Source of the DNA: JAAZBV01 sp964460435
GTDB taxonomy: Bacteria > Desulfobacterota > DSM-4660 > Desulfatiglandales > HGW-15
Direction: 5' to 3'
DNA: 64,000 bases
Assembly: GCA_964460435.1 (NCBI GenBank)
Contig: CAYWRH010000003.1
Span: forward strand, 1 to 64,000
Shown here: positions 27,106-35,209 of the stretch, piece by piece
Layout: every line of letters begins with the position of its first letter
Numbering within the stretch: the first letter of the stretch is position 1
Notes under the pieces: generated by a model
The model's database searches: none
What the model saw: the letters and a program-made list of their open reading frames with translations, nothing else
What the model was told of the DNA's origin: nothing
Made by a program: the position numbers and the translations under genes

Positions 27106-27122
27106 GCGTTATCGATAACGCA
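27105..27122. promoter_or_regulatory. LacI-type operator 2 (regulator side)
   Basis: A second copy of TGCGTTATCGATAACGCA, identical to that at 26987-27004. Centre-to-centre distance is 118 bp, compatible with looping and with autoregulation of the LacI-type gene. Confidence 0.85.
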
Positions 27123-27137
27123 TTGAGCGGAGATTTC

Positions 27138-28205
27138 ATGACAACCATGAAGGATATCGCTGAGGCCGCAGGGATTTCTATCGGCACAGTGGACAGGATA
27201 ATCCATAACAGGGGACGTTATTCTGAAGAAACAGCTGAACTGGTGCGCAAGGCCATGAAGGAGCTGAACTACATCCCCAACATCCATGCCAGGGGGCTGA
27301 AGCAGACAAAAAAACATATCTTCAGTGTTGTCCTTCCTTACAGGGAACAGGATGGCGGGTACTGGCGTCTTATAGAAGAGGGGGTAATCAAGGCCGCTCA
27401 GGAACTTGCCTCCTTTGGAAATGATGTCAGCATATTCCCATTTGACCGCTACTCCTCTTCATCCTGTATTGGTGCCCTTACCAGCGCGCTCTCATCTGAT
27501 GCAGAGGGCCTGCTTATTGCCCCATGCCGCCCCGATGATATGAGGCCTCTTCTGGAGCATACGGGCATACCCTATATCTTTATTGATAACAATATCCCTG
27601 ATCTCAAGATGAGAACCGCATACATAGGGCAGGACTCCCGCCAGAGCGGCATACTCGCCGGCAAGCTTATGAGCCTGCTCATAGCAGGCAAGGGCCCGGT
27701 AGGGCAGGATCAATATGTGCTGATTGTTGATCCGCCAGGCACCAATTTTCATCTCCGTAACCGCATCGAGGGGTTCCGCTATTATATGGATGCAGTCGTG
27801 CCGGAAGTAAGGTTAATGACGCTGAAGGCAGAGGCGGATGATGAACTGCACTTTCACATGAGGCTTAAGGAATTCCACACAAAGATAAAGCCCCTGCCCA
27901 TAGGGATATTCGCAGCCAACTCCTCTGTGTACTATATCGCATCCTTTCTTGAAAAAGAGGGGGATGACTACATATCCATTCCGCTTGTAGGCTACGATAT
28001 CATCCCTGGCAGGGAGTCTGCTGTGGAGAAGGGTATTATAGATTTTATCCTTACACAGCAGCCGGAAGTCCAGGGATACCGTGGAATTATTATGCTCTAT
28101 GATCATATTGTGCTCAAAAAAGAGGTAATTAAAGAGGTGATCATGCCTCTGAACATCATAACAAGGGAAAACATACATACCTTTACAGATTACGTGAACA
28201 GCTGA
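27138..28205 (+). CDS. LacI-family transcriptional regulator of the arabinose regulon
   Basis: 355 residues from the ATG at 27138, six bases after CGGAG; a TTG at 27123 in the same frame lies at the operator edge. Residues 4-50 are the LacI helix-turn-helix (MKDIAEAAGISIGTVDRIIHNRGRYSEET) with the hinge helix before HARGLKQTKK. The rest is a periplasmic-binding-protein-like sugar sensor. It probably represses both divergent transcripts through the two identical palindromes and is released by arabinose or a derivative. It is the first gene of the long rightward operon. Confidence 0.9.
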   Translation: MTTMKDIAEAAGISIGTVDRIIHNRGRYSEETAELVRKAMKELNYIPNIHARGLKQTKKHIFSVVLPYREQDGGYWRLIEEGVIKAAQELASFGNDVSIFPFDRYSSSSCIGALTSALSSDAEGLLIAPCRPDDMRPLLEHTGIPYIFIDNNIPDLKMRTAYIGQDSRQSGILAGKLMSLLIAGKGPVGQDQYVLIVDPPGTNFHLRNRIEGFRYYMDAVVPEVRLMTLKAEADDELHFHMRLKEFHTKIKPLPIGIFAANSSVYYIASFLEKEGDDYISIPLVGYDIIPGRESAVEKGIIDFILTQQPEVQGYRGIIMLYDHIVLKKEVIKEVIMPLNIITRENIHTFTDYVNS

Positions 28206-28224
28206 TTCATGCAAAGGAGGAGAT

Positions 28225-28932
28225 ATGAGTAATTTCAGGGAGCTCAAAGAGGCATGCTGGAGGGCCAATATGGAGATCCCCAGGCAGAAACTGGCGATCT
28301 ATACCTTCGGCAATGTAAGCGCCCTTGATGCCAAAGAGGCAAAATTTGCCATAAAGCCAAGCGGCGTCCCCTATGATGAGATGAAACCCGATGATATGGT
28401 TATTGTGGATATGGATGGAAACAGGGTAGAGGGAAAATTAAACCCCTCTTCCGACACCCCTACCCATGCTGTGCTCTACCGCTCTTTGCCGGGCATTAAA
28501 GGCATCGCACACGCTCACTCACCCTATGCAGTAGCATGGGCACAGGCCTGCCGACCGATCCCCATTTACGGGACAACCCATGCTGACCATCTTTTTAATG
28601 ACATCCCTGTCACCAAAGTGATGAGTGATAAGATGATAAAAGGGCAGTATGAGGAAGAGACTGGCCATCAGATTATAAATGCCCTGAAAGAAAAAAATCT
28701 CTCGCAGCTTGATGTGCAGATGATACTGGTAGCGTGCCACGGGCCATTCACCTGGGGCGAAACACCGGATAAGGCGGTCTACAATGCGGTTGTGCTGGAA
28801 GAGATAGCCCGGATGGCCTACATAACAGAGCAGATTAATCCTGATATCAAAAGGATGAAGGCGGCCCTGATAAACAAACATTATCAGAGAAAACATGGAA
28901 AAGAGGCATACTATGGCCAGGGAAAAAATTAA
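28225..28932 (+). CDS. araD: L-ribulose-5-phosphate 4-epimerase
   Basis: 235 residues, class II aldolase fold. Zinc ligands are visible: His96 and His98 in IAHAHSPYA and His172 in VACHGPFTWG, offset by one from the E. coli numbering. The product converts L-ribulose-5-phosphate to D-xylulose-5-phosphate, feeding the pentose phosphate pathway, and completes the AraB-AraA-AraD set split over the two divergent operons. An AAAGGAGGAG box precedes the ATG. It is 19 bases after the regulator gene. Confidence 0.96.
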   Translation: MSNFRELKEACWRANMEIPRQKLAIYTFGNVSALDAKEAKFAIKPSGVPYDEMKPDDMVIVDMDGNRVEGKLNPSSDTPTHAVLYRSLPGIKGIAHAHSPYAVAWAQACRPIPIYGTTHADHLFNDIPVTKVMSDKMIKGQYEEETGHQIINALKEKNLSQLDVQMILVACHGPFTWGETPDKAVYNAVVLEEIARMAYITEQINPDIKRMKAALINKHYQRKHGKEAYYGQGKN

Positions 28933-28948
28933 CCAAAGGAGGGTCATT

Positions 28949-30916
28949 ATGAAAAATATATTTATCAGCCTTCTTACAATAAACCTTTTAGTAATTCCTT
29001 TAGCAAAGGCTGAAACAGTGAACATAAAGCTTGACCTCAAAAATCAGGGTGAGGCGATCAGCCCCTATATCTACGGTCAGTTCATCGAGCACCTTGGCCG
29101 ATGTATTTATGGCGGCATATGGGCTGAGATGCTTGAAGACAGAAAGTTTTATTTCCCGATTACCGCAAATTATGCGCCCTATGTGAGTCTTGCAGATACA
29201 GGTTACCCCGTGGTAGGCGCATCCCCATGGGAGATAGTTGGCGATCCGGCCAGGGTTACGATGGTAACAAAGGAGCCTTTTGTCGGCGATCATACACCGC
29301 ATCTAAGAGAGGGGGCAGCAATACAGCAGCATGACCTTGCAGTTATTGCCGGCAAAAAATATACAGGCTATATCTGGCTTAAATCGGACAATAATAAGGA
29401 TGCCCGTGTCAGCCTCTCCATGGTGATTGATAATAAAATTATTCCGCTTAAAACCATATCGCCTTCGAACAGTTATACAAAAACCGAATTTGAATTCACA
29501 GCCAATAAGGACAGCGACAGTGCAACCCTTAAAATAGAGGCGACCGCGGGAGATGTCTTTATCGGGACAGTATCACTCATGCCCGGGGATAATATCAAAG
29601 GCATGCGCAGGGATACGATTGCCCTGCTAAAGGAGTTGAATGCCCCCCTCTACCGCTGGCCCGGCGGAAATTTTACAAGCGGTTATGACTGGCATGATGG
29701 CATTGGTGACCGTGACCGCAGGCCTCCGCGCAAGAACCCGGCATGGACAGGGGTGGAGCATAATGATTTCGGAACAGATGAGTTCATCGCCTTCTGCCGT
29801 GAGATAAATACTGAACCCATGATAGCCGCCAACACAGGCTTCGGCGATGCCTACTGTGCGGCAGAATGGGTGGAGTACTGCAATGGAGGGGCAGAGACCA
29901 CGGGCGGCAGGTATCGCATCAAAAACGGCAATGAGAAACCTTTCAATGTAAAACGATGGTGTGTGGGTAACGAGATGTTCGGCGACTGGCAGCTCGGTTT
30001 CATGCAGCTCAAGCAATACACCATCAAACATAACATCGTTGCCAAGGCAATGTGGGAAAAGGACCCTGACCTTGTGCTTGTGGGTGTCGGTAGCTTTGAC
30101 ACCATTAATGCGGCATTTGATCCTGATTCAAAACAGAAAAACAGGACATGGTCACGGGGTATGCTTGAGGAGTGCGCAGAATATATGAACATGCTCTCCG
30201 AACATTTTTATGTGGGTCGTGTCCCCTGGAATAATGATGGTCGCAAGCCTGTTCTTGAGCATGTGCCCATGGTAAAAAACTCCATCCGTGAACGGGTGGA
30301 GGCACACAAAAAATTACAGGCATCAATCGAAAGCCTTAAAGGTCGTTTTGTGCCCATCACCATGGATGAATGGAATTACTGGCACCGTGATTATGTATAT
30401 GGAGAACTGGGCTGCATATATGATCTGCAGGATGCCCTTGGCATCGCAATGGGGCTGCATGAGTTTTATCGCCAGAGCAAGTTTATCCATGCAGCAAATT
30501 ACGCGCAGACTGTAAATGTGATAGGCGCTATCAAGACCACTAAAACCAAAGCGGAGTTTGATTCAACCGGGCTTGTGCTCAAGCTTTACCGCAATCAGTT
30601 CGGTTCAATACCATTAAGGTTTACCGGGGAGATAGGCGCCCTTGATGTGATGGCAGCCCTGAATGAATCGGGTAAAACAGTCACATTAAGCGCTGTAAAC
30701 CCTACAGAAAAAGAGATCGTAATAAAACTTGATGGTCTGAGTCTTCCACCATACGCAGCGCTATATGTTATCACAGGTGAAAAGGATTCATCGTTTAATG
30801 CACCCGGCAAAAAGAGGGGAGTGGATATTTATAACAGGGGCAGGGTATCAATTAAAGGCGGGCTTAAGGCCGCACCTCTAAGCGCAAGCCTTTGGGAGAT
30901 TGAGATTATAGATTAA
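28949..30916 (+). CDS. GH51 alpha-L-arabinofuranosidase, exported, with CBM-like insert
   Basis: 655 residues from the ATG at 28949, eight bases after GGAGG; a longer frame from 28895 overlaps araD and has no box. Signal peptide about 1-22 (ending AKAE). Residues ~95-220 look like a carbohydrate-binding module of the CBM4/9 type inserted before the catalytic barrel. The GH51 acid/base is Glu342 (WCVGNE) and the nucleophile Glu474 (TMDEWNYW). It releases L-arabinofuranose side chains from arabinan or arabinoxylan outside the cytoplasm. Confidence 0.94.
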   Translation: MKNIFISLLTINLLVIPLAKAETVNIKLDLKNQGEAISPYIYGQFIEHLGRCIYGGIWAEMLEDRKFYFPITANYAPYVSLADTGYPVVGASPWEIVGDPARVTMVTKEPFVGDHTPHLREGAAIQQHDLAVIAGKKYTGYIWLKSDNNKDARVSLSMVIDNKIIPLKTISPSNSYTKTEFEFTANKDSDSATLKIEATAGDVFIGTVSLMPGDNIKGMRRDTIALLKELNAPLYRWPGGNFTSGYDWHDGIGDRDRRPPRKNPAWTGVEHNDFGTDEFIAFCREINTEPMIAANTGFGDAYCAAEWVEYCNGGAETTGGRYRIKNGNEKPFNVKRWCVGNEMFGDWQLGFMQLKQYTIKHNIVAKAMWEKDPDLVLVGVGSFDTINAAFDPDSKQKNRTWSRGMLEECAEYMNMLSEHFYVGRVPWNNDGRKPVLEHVPMVKNSIRERVEAHKKLQASIESLKGRFVPITMDEWNYWHRDYVYGELGCIYDLQDALGIAMGLHEFYRQSKFIHAANYAQTVNVIGAIKTTKTKAEFDSTGLVLKLYRNQFGSIPLRFTGEIGALDVMAALNESGKTVTLSAVNPTEKEIVIKLDGLSLPPYAALYVITGEKDSSFNAPGKKRGVDIYNRGRVSIKGGLKAAPLSASLWEIEIID

Positions 30917-30952
30917 CAAAGTCTGCACCAAGGTGACAGGCTTTGTTAATCT
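30910..30952 (+). terminator. Hairpin across the GH51 stop codon (attenuator-like)
   Basis: AGATTAACAAAG and CTTTGTTAATCT form a 12-bp perfect inverted repeat with an 18-base loop, then CATTTTTA. The 5' arm contains the TAA stop of the first GH51 gene. It may partially terminate, or protect the upstream mRNA, between the two arabinofuranosidase genes. Confidence 0.55.
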
Positions 30953-30980
30953 CATTTTTAAAAAACAATGAGAGGTAAAA

Positions 30981-32519
30981 TTGAATAAGCTAATTTTATT
31001 ACTATTTTGTTTAGCTAATCTTTCCTTTTCCATTCATGCCGGGAATGCGACAATTAAAATAGATGTCGATAGAAAGATAGGTGACATTGACCCTAAAATA
31101 TACGGGGTGTTTATGGAGCCGATCCAGTTTAATCCTGCCGATTTTAAAGGAGAAGCTTCATTTCCGGAAAATACCCTGTATGGCATTCTCTATGATCCCG
31201 AATCACCTCTTGCCAATGAGGATGGTTTTAAAAGGAACTTCATTGAGGCAGGCCGCGAACTCAAGATCACCAACATGCGATGGCCGGGGGGAAATTATGT
31301 AGCGGGCTACAACTGGCAGGATGGCATTGGTCCGAAGGAGAAGAGACCTGTGCGTAAGGAGCTTGCATGGGGAACACTTGATACCAACCAGGTTGGGACT
31401 GATGAATGGGTAAAACTCAACAGGGCCCTTGGAACTGAAAATGTGCTGTGTATTAACCTGGGAACCGGCACATTGAATGATGCCAGGTACTGGGTTGAAT
31501 ATACCAACTCGGAAGTGGGCAGCTATTATGCGGATCTGCGCGCAAAATACGGAAACAAGGAACCCTACAGGATCAAATACTGGTGTCTGGGCAATGAGGT
31601 GGACGGCTCTCCCTGGATAATGGGGCACAAAGATGCTGAAGATTACACCAAGATTGCCAGAGAGGCCGCAAAGATCATGAGGTATACGGATAAGAGTATC
31701 AAGTTTATTGCCAGTGGATCATCATACTATGAACCCACCGGCAGGTGGATGGACTGGAACCTTAAGGTGTTAACTGAATTAAGGGATTTTGCTGATTTCA
31801 TCTCAATACACCGCTACTGGGAGGATGATAAGGATTATTATATACACATGGCGAAATGGGCTAATGATATTGAGGAAAAGATCCGGATAACAGCAGCCCA
31901 GATTCAGGAGGTGCGGACTAGATACAGGGTCAGTAAACCCATCTATATCTCCTTTGACGAATGGGCGCCATACAACAGAGGATATCAGGGAACACTGGCC
32001 ACTGCCCAGTTCCTGAATTCCTTTATACGCCATGCTGATGTGGTCAAGATGGCTAACTATACGATGTTTACTACCCTTCTGGGCTATGATCAAAAAAACG
32101 GCTCATTCAAGACACATCTGTTTTATGCCTTCAAACTCTTCTCAAATAACTGTCTTGGTGAATCGGTTGATGTCTTTGTTGATGGAGAGACATTTGATGT
32201 GGACGAACAAAATAAAAATATCCCCTATCTCGATGTCACTGCGGTCTATTCAAGGGAGCAGGATGCCTTGTTTGTAAATGTGGTAAACAGGCACAAAGAT
32301 GAGCCGATCACTGCTGATATTATAAGCAGCGCAGGCGCTTTCATGGGAAAGGCTCAAATAAGCGAGATAAACATGAAGGACATCAATGCAGCATACAGGT
32401 TCGATGAGCAGGAAAAATACCTTCCTGTTACAAGTGACAAACCTGTGAAAGGAAACAGGATAGCCTATACATTTCCTGCGCATTCATTTACCCAGATAAA
32501 GGTTAAAATTGAAAAGTAA
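30981..32519 (+). CDS. GH51 alpha-L-arabinofuranosidase, second copy, exported
   Basis: 512 residues starting at a TTG (30981), with GAGAGG five bases upstream; the nearby ATG at 30968 is in a frame that closes after six codons. Signal peptide about 1-20. The catalytic barrel has acid/base Glu206 (WCLGNEVDG) and nucleophile Glu327 (SFDEWAPY). It lacks the carbohydrate-binding insert of its neighbour and diverges strongly from it, so the two probably cut different linkages or chain lengths. The rare start codon and the hairpin upstream may lower its expression relative to the first copy. Confidence 0.92.
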   Translation: MNKLILLLFCLANLSFSIHAGNATIKIDVDRKIGDIDPKIYGVFMEPIQFNPADFKGEASFPENTLYGILYDPESPLANEDGFKRNFIEAGRELKITNMRWPGGNYVAGYNWQDGIGPKEKRPVRKELAWGTLDTNQVGTDEWVKLNRALGTENVLCINLGTGTLNDARYWVEYTNSEVGSYYADLRAKYGNKEPYRIKYWCLGNEVDGSPWIMGHKDAEDYTKIAREAAKIMRYTDKSIKFIASGSSYYEPTGRWMDWNLKVLTELRDFADFISIHRYWEDDKDYYIHMAKWANDIEEKIRITAAQIQEVRTRYRVSKPIYISFDEWAPYNRGYQGTLATAQFLNSFIRHADVVKMANYTMFTTLLGYDQKNGSFKTHLFYAFKLFSNNCLGESVDVFVDGETFDVDEQNKNIPYLDVTAVYSREQDALFVNVVNRHKDEPITADIISSAGAFMGKAQISEINMKDINAAYRFDEQEKYLPVTSDKPVKGNRIAYTFPAHSFTQIKVKIEK

Positions 32520-32531
32520 AGGAGAATTATC

Positions 32532-34058
32532 ATGCTAAGAAGAGTAAGGGTTGAAAATGGTCTTGTAGAGGGTTTGCCTGCTGCTGACCCGCGTATTACA
32601 TCATTCAAGGGCATCCCCTTTGCTGCCCCTCCGGTGGGTCAAAACCGCTGGAAGGCCCCCCAGCCGTTAAAGAACTGGGACGGTGTTCTATATGCCTTTA
32701 AATTTGCCCCCATCTCCATGCAGCATATCCCGGGTGAAGACCCTGAAATCATCTACACAAGGGAGTGGAATGTGGACACCTCCATTGAAATGGATGAAGA
32801 CTCCCTGCATCTTAATGTCTGGACACCTGCGAAACGGGCGGATGAAAAGCTGCCTGTGTTTGTCTGGTATTTTGGAGGGGGTCTTCAGGAGGGAAATACC
32901 GCTGAGATGGAGTTTGACGGCGAGCGCATTGCAAGGCGCGGCATTGTTGTTGTTACAATCAATTACAGGCTGAATGTATTTGGTTTCATGTGCCACCCTG
33001 AGATTACAAAAGAAGCCCCTGATGCGCCGGCCAACTTCGGATTTCTTGATCAGCAGTTTGGTACACGCTGGGTAAAGCATAATATAGCCGCCTTTGGAGG
33101 GGACCCTGATAACATAACCATAGGGGGACAATCAGCAGGGGGCGGAAGCGTTATGGCGCAGGTTACCTCTCCCTCAAACAAGGGCCTGTTTCATAAGGCC
33201 ATTGTGGACAGCGGTCTTACGATGACTGCCTATCCGGGAACCCTTTTCCACAAGGAAAAGAACCTGGCAGAGGCTGAACAGGCCGGCATAGATTTCTTTA
33301 AATTCCTTGGCGTATCTTCCCTTAAAGAGGCACGCAATCTGGATGCAGTATACTTAAGGGACAAAATGGTGGAATACAGGGCATTCTGGGGTCCTGTAAT
33401 AGATAATAAATTTTATGTTGGCGATGCCAATGAGCTGTTCATGGCAAATAAATGTGAGCTTGTCCCCATGATGTTCGGACACACTGCAACAGAGTTTCCT
33501 GACAGGCCATTAGTCAAGTCGGTTAAGGAGTTTGAAAACTTTGCACGGGATGCCTATGGATCAGATGCAGATGAATTTCTTGGGTTATGCAGATCAGAGA
33601 CCGGGAGCATCTCTGAAATGCTTTATAAGGCAACTGTGAGCCATCTTGAGTACTCCATTCGGCTTATTGGAAAGGCAAAAAAACGAACAGGCGATAAGAC
33701 CCCCATATATTACTGGGTGTTCAACGCTGAGATACCGGGCTGGGATAACCCGGGGGCATTCCATTCGGTTGATCTATGGTTCTTTTTCGAGACCCTTGCC
33801 AAGTGCTGGAGACCCTTTGTTGGCAAGCACTATGACCTGGCGCGTAAAATGTGTAATTACTGGGCCAACTTTATCAAAAGCGGGAACCCCAACGGAAAGG
33901 ATGCGGACGGAACAGAGATGCCTATATGGCGCCCATTTACTGAAGATGACCCTAACAGGATATGTTTCTATGATGAGGTATGTGCTGATAACAGAGGGCC
34001 GGATGACCTGATGAAATTCTTGATGAGGCAATATTTAAAAAAACAGAAAGGGTGTTAA
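32532..34058 (+). CDS. Type B carboxylesterase without signal peptide
   Basis: 508 residues, starting 12 bases after the GH51 stop. There is no signal peptide: the protein begins at the FKGIPFAAPPVGQNRWKAP region of the family. The oxyanion strand is VWYFGGGLQEG (the usual HGGG has His replaced by Phe) and the nucleophile is Ser201 in GGQSAGG; His is expected in GAFHSVDLWF. Family members hydrolyse carboxylic esters. A cytosolic location suggests it acts on imported acylated sugars or aromatic esters. Substrate unknown. Confidence 0.88.
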   Translation: MLRRVRVENGLVEGLPAADPRITSFKGIPFAAPPVGQNRWKAPQPLKNWDGVLYAFKFAPISMQHIPGEDPEIIYTREWNVDTSIEMDEDSLHLNVWTPAKRADEKLPVFVWYFGGGLQEGNTAEMEFDGERIARRGIVVVTINYRLNVFGFMCHPEITKEAPDAPANFGFLDQQFGTRWVKHNIAAFGGDPDNITIGGQSAGGGSVMAQVTSPSNKGLFHKAIVDSGLTMTAYPGTLFHKEKNLAEAEQAGIDFFKFLGVSSLKEARNLDAVYLRDKMVEYRAFWGPVIDNKFYVGDANELFMANKCELVPMMFGHTATEFPDRPLVKSVKEFENFARDAYGSDADEFLGLCRSETGSISEMLYKATVSHLEYSIRLIGKAKKRTGDKTPIYYWVFNAEIPGWDNPGAFHSVDLWFFFETLAKCWRPFVGKHYDLARKMCNYWANFIKSGNPNGKDADGTEMPIWRPFTEDDPNRICFYDEVCADNRGPDDLMKFLMRQYLKKQKGC

Positions 34059-34094
34059 CTATACAATTTTAGGTCGTAAGGGGAAGAGATATAA

Positions 34095-35183
34095 ATGTCA
34101 GAGATATTTAAACCGTTACAGATAAACAGTCTAATTATAAAAAACCGTTTTGTTCGTTCAGCAACAGTGGATAACCTTGGTGAAAACCAGGTGGCAACAG
34201 AGGCTCAGCTCAATTTTTACAGGGAGCTTGCAAGGGGCGGGGTCGGGCTCATCATTTCAAGCGGGCTATTCCCGAGCCTTGACGGCTGGGCTGCACCGGG
34301 TCAGCTCGGTATCCATACAGATGAAATGATACCATCCCTTAAGAAAATAACCGACACTGTGCATGCAAATGGCGGTAAGATAGCAGCACAGCTCATGCAT
34401 GCAGGCTGGTTCGGTAACCCGGGCCTGTGCGGTTTTCAGACGGTTGGCCCATCCGAGACAGTCAATCCGGCTAATAATCTCAAAGTAAGAGGGCTCTCTT
34501 CAGATGAGGTTGAGGAAAAAATTGATCAGTTTGTGAAGGCAGGGGCAAGGGCAAAAGAGGCCGGGTTTGACGGGGTGCAGATTCATGCAGCCCACGGCTG
34601 GCTTGTAAGCGCATTCCTCTCGCCTGTTACAAATAAAAGGAATGATAAATGGGGCGGATCTGCTTCAAACAGGGCAAGGTTTGTGATAAAGATAACTGAG
34701 GGGCTGCGAAAGGCCACAGGGCCTGATTACCCCATCCTGATCAAGCTTGGAATCAGGGAATATCATCCTGAAGGTAAAAGTGCGCAGGAGGGGATTAATT
34801 CCGCCAGGATGTTTATTGATGCGGGCATGGATGCAATAGAGGTAAGCGAGGGTGTCGAAGAGATACCCTTTAACCATATCAGGCCAAATACAATGATCCC
34901 CTACTATGCTGACGAATGCAAAAAGGCAAAAGAGGCCATATCAAAGCCTGTAATACTGGTCGGCGGAATGAGAAACCTTTCTGATATGGAAAAGGCAGTG
35001 GATGAGGGGATAGCGGATGCAATATCAATGTGCAGGCCATTTATCATGGATCAGCATATTGTTAAAAAATTCAGAGAGGGATTGTCAAAGAGATCCTTAT
35101 GTACATCCTGCAACAAATGCATACAGACAATGCAGGAGAGAAACCTGCATTGTACATTTAACTCAGGATTGATTAATTTTTAA
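34095..35183 (+). CDS. Old Yellow Enzyme-family oxidoreductase with C-terminal Fe-S cysteines
   Basis: 362 residues. The FMN barrel is clear: ...FKPLQINSLIIKNRFVRSATVD, the substrate-site GVQIHAAHGWLVSAFLSP with its two His, and PVILVGGM near the phosphate site. The last ~25 residues hold CTSCNKCIQTMQERNLHC (C-x2-C-x2-C-x10-C), like the [4Fe-4S] segment of the 2,4-dienoyl-CoA/2-enoate reductase subgroup. The FAD/NAD(P) half of that subgroup is absent, so electrons must come from a partner. Such enzymes reduce activated C=C bonds, which would fit reduction of cinnamate-type acyl groups; this is inference. Confidence 0.85.
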   Translation: MSEIFKPLQINSLIIKNRFVRSATVDNLGENQVATEAQLNFYRELARGGVGLIISSGLFPSLDGWAAPGQLGIHTDEMIPSLKKITDTVHANGGKIAAQLMHAGWFGNPGLCGFQTVGPSETVNPANNLKVRGLSSDEVEEKIDQFVKAGARAKEAGFDGVQIHAAHGWLVSAFLSPVTNKRNDKWGGSASNRARFVIKITEGLRKATGPDYPILIKLGIREYHPEGKSAQEGINSARMFIDAGMDAIEVSEGVEEIPFNHIRPNTMIPYYADECKKAKEAISKPVILVGGMRNLSDMEKAVDEGIADAISMCRPFIMDQHIVKKFREGLSKRSLCTSCNKCIQTMQERNLHCTFNSGLINF

Positions 35184-35209
35184 ACATCTTTTCTAAAAGG
35201 AGATTTAAC

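Noticed and set aside
28895..28948. Longer GH51 start overlapping araD
   Set aside because: The signal peptide and GGAGG box both point to the ATG at 28949.
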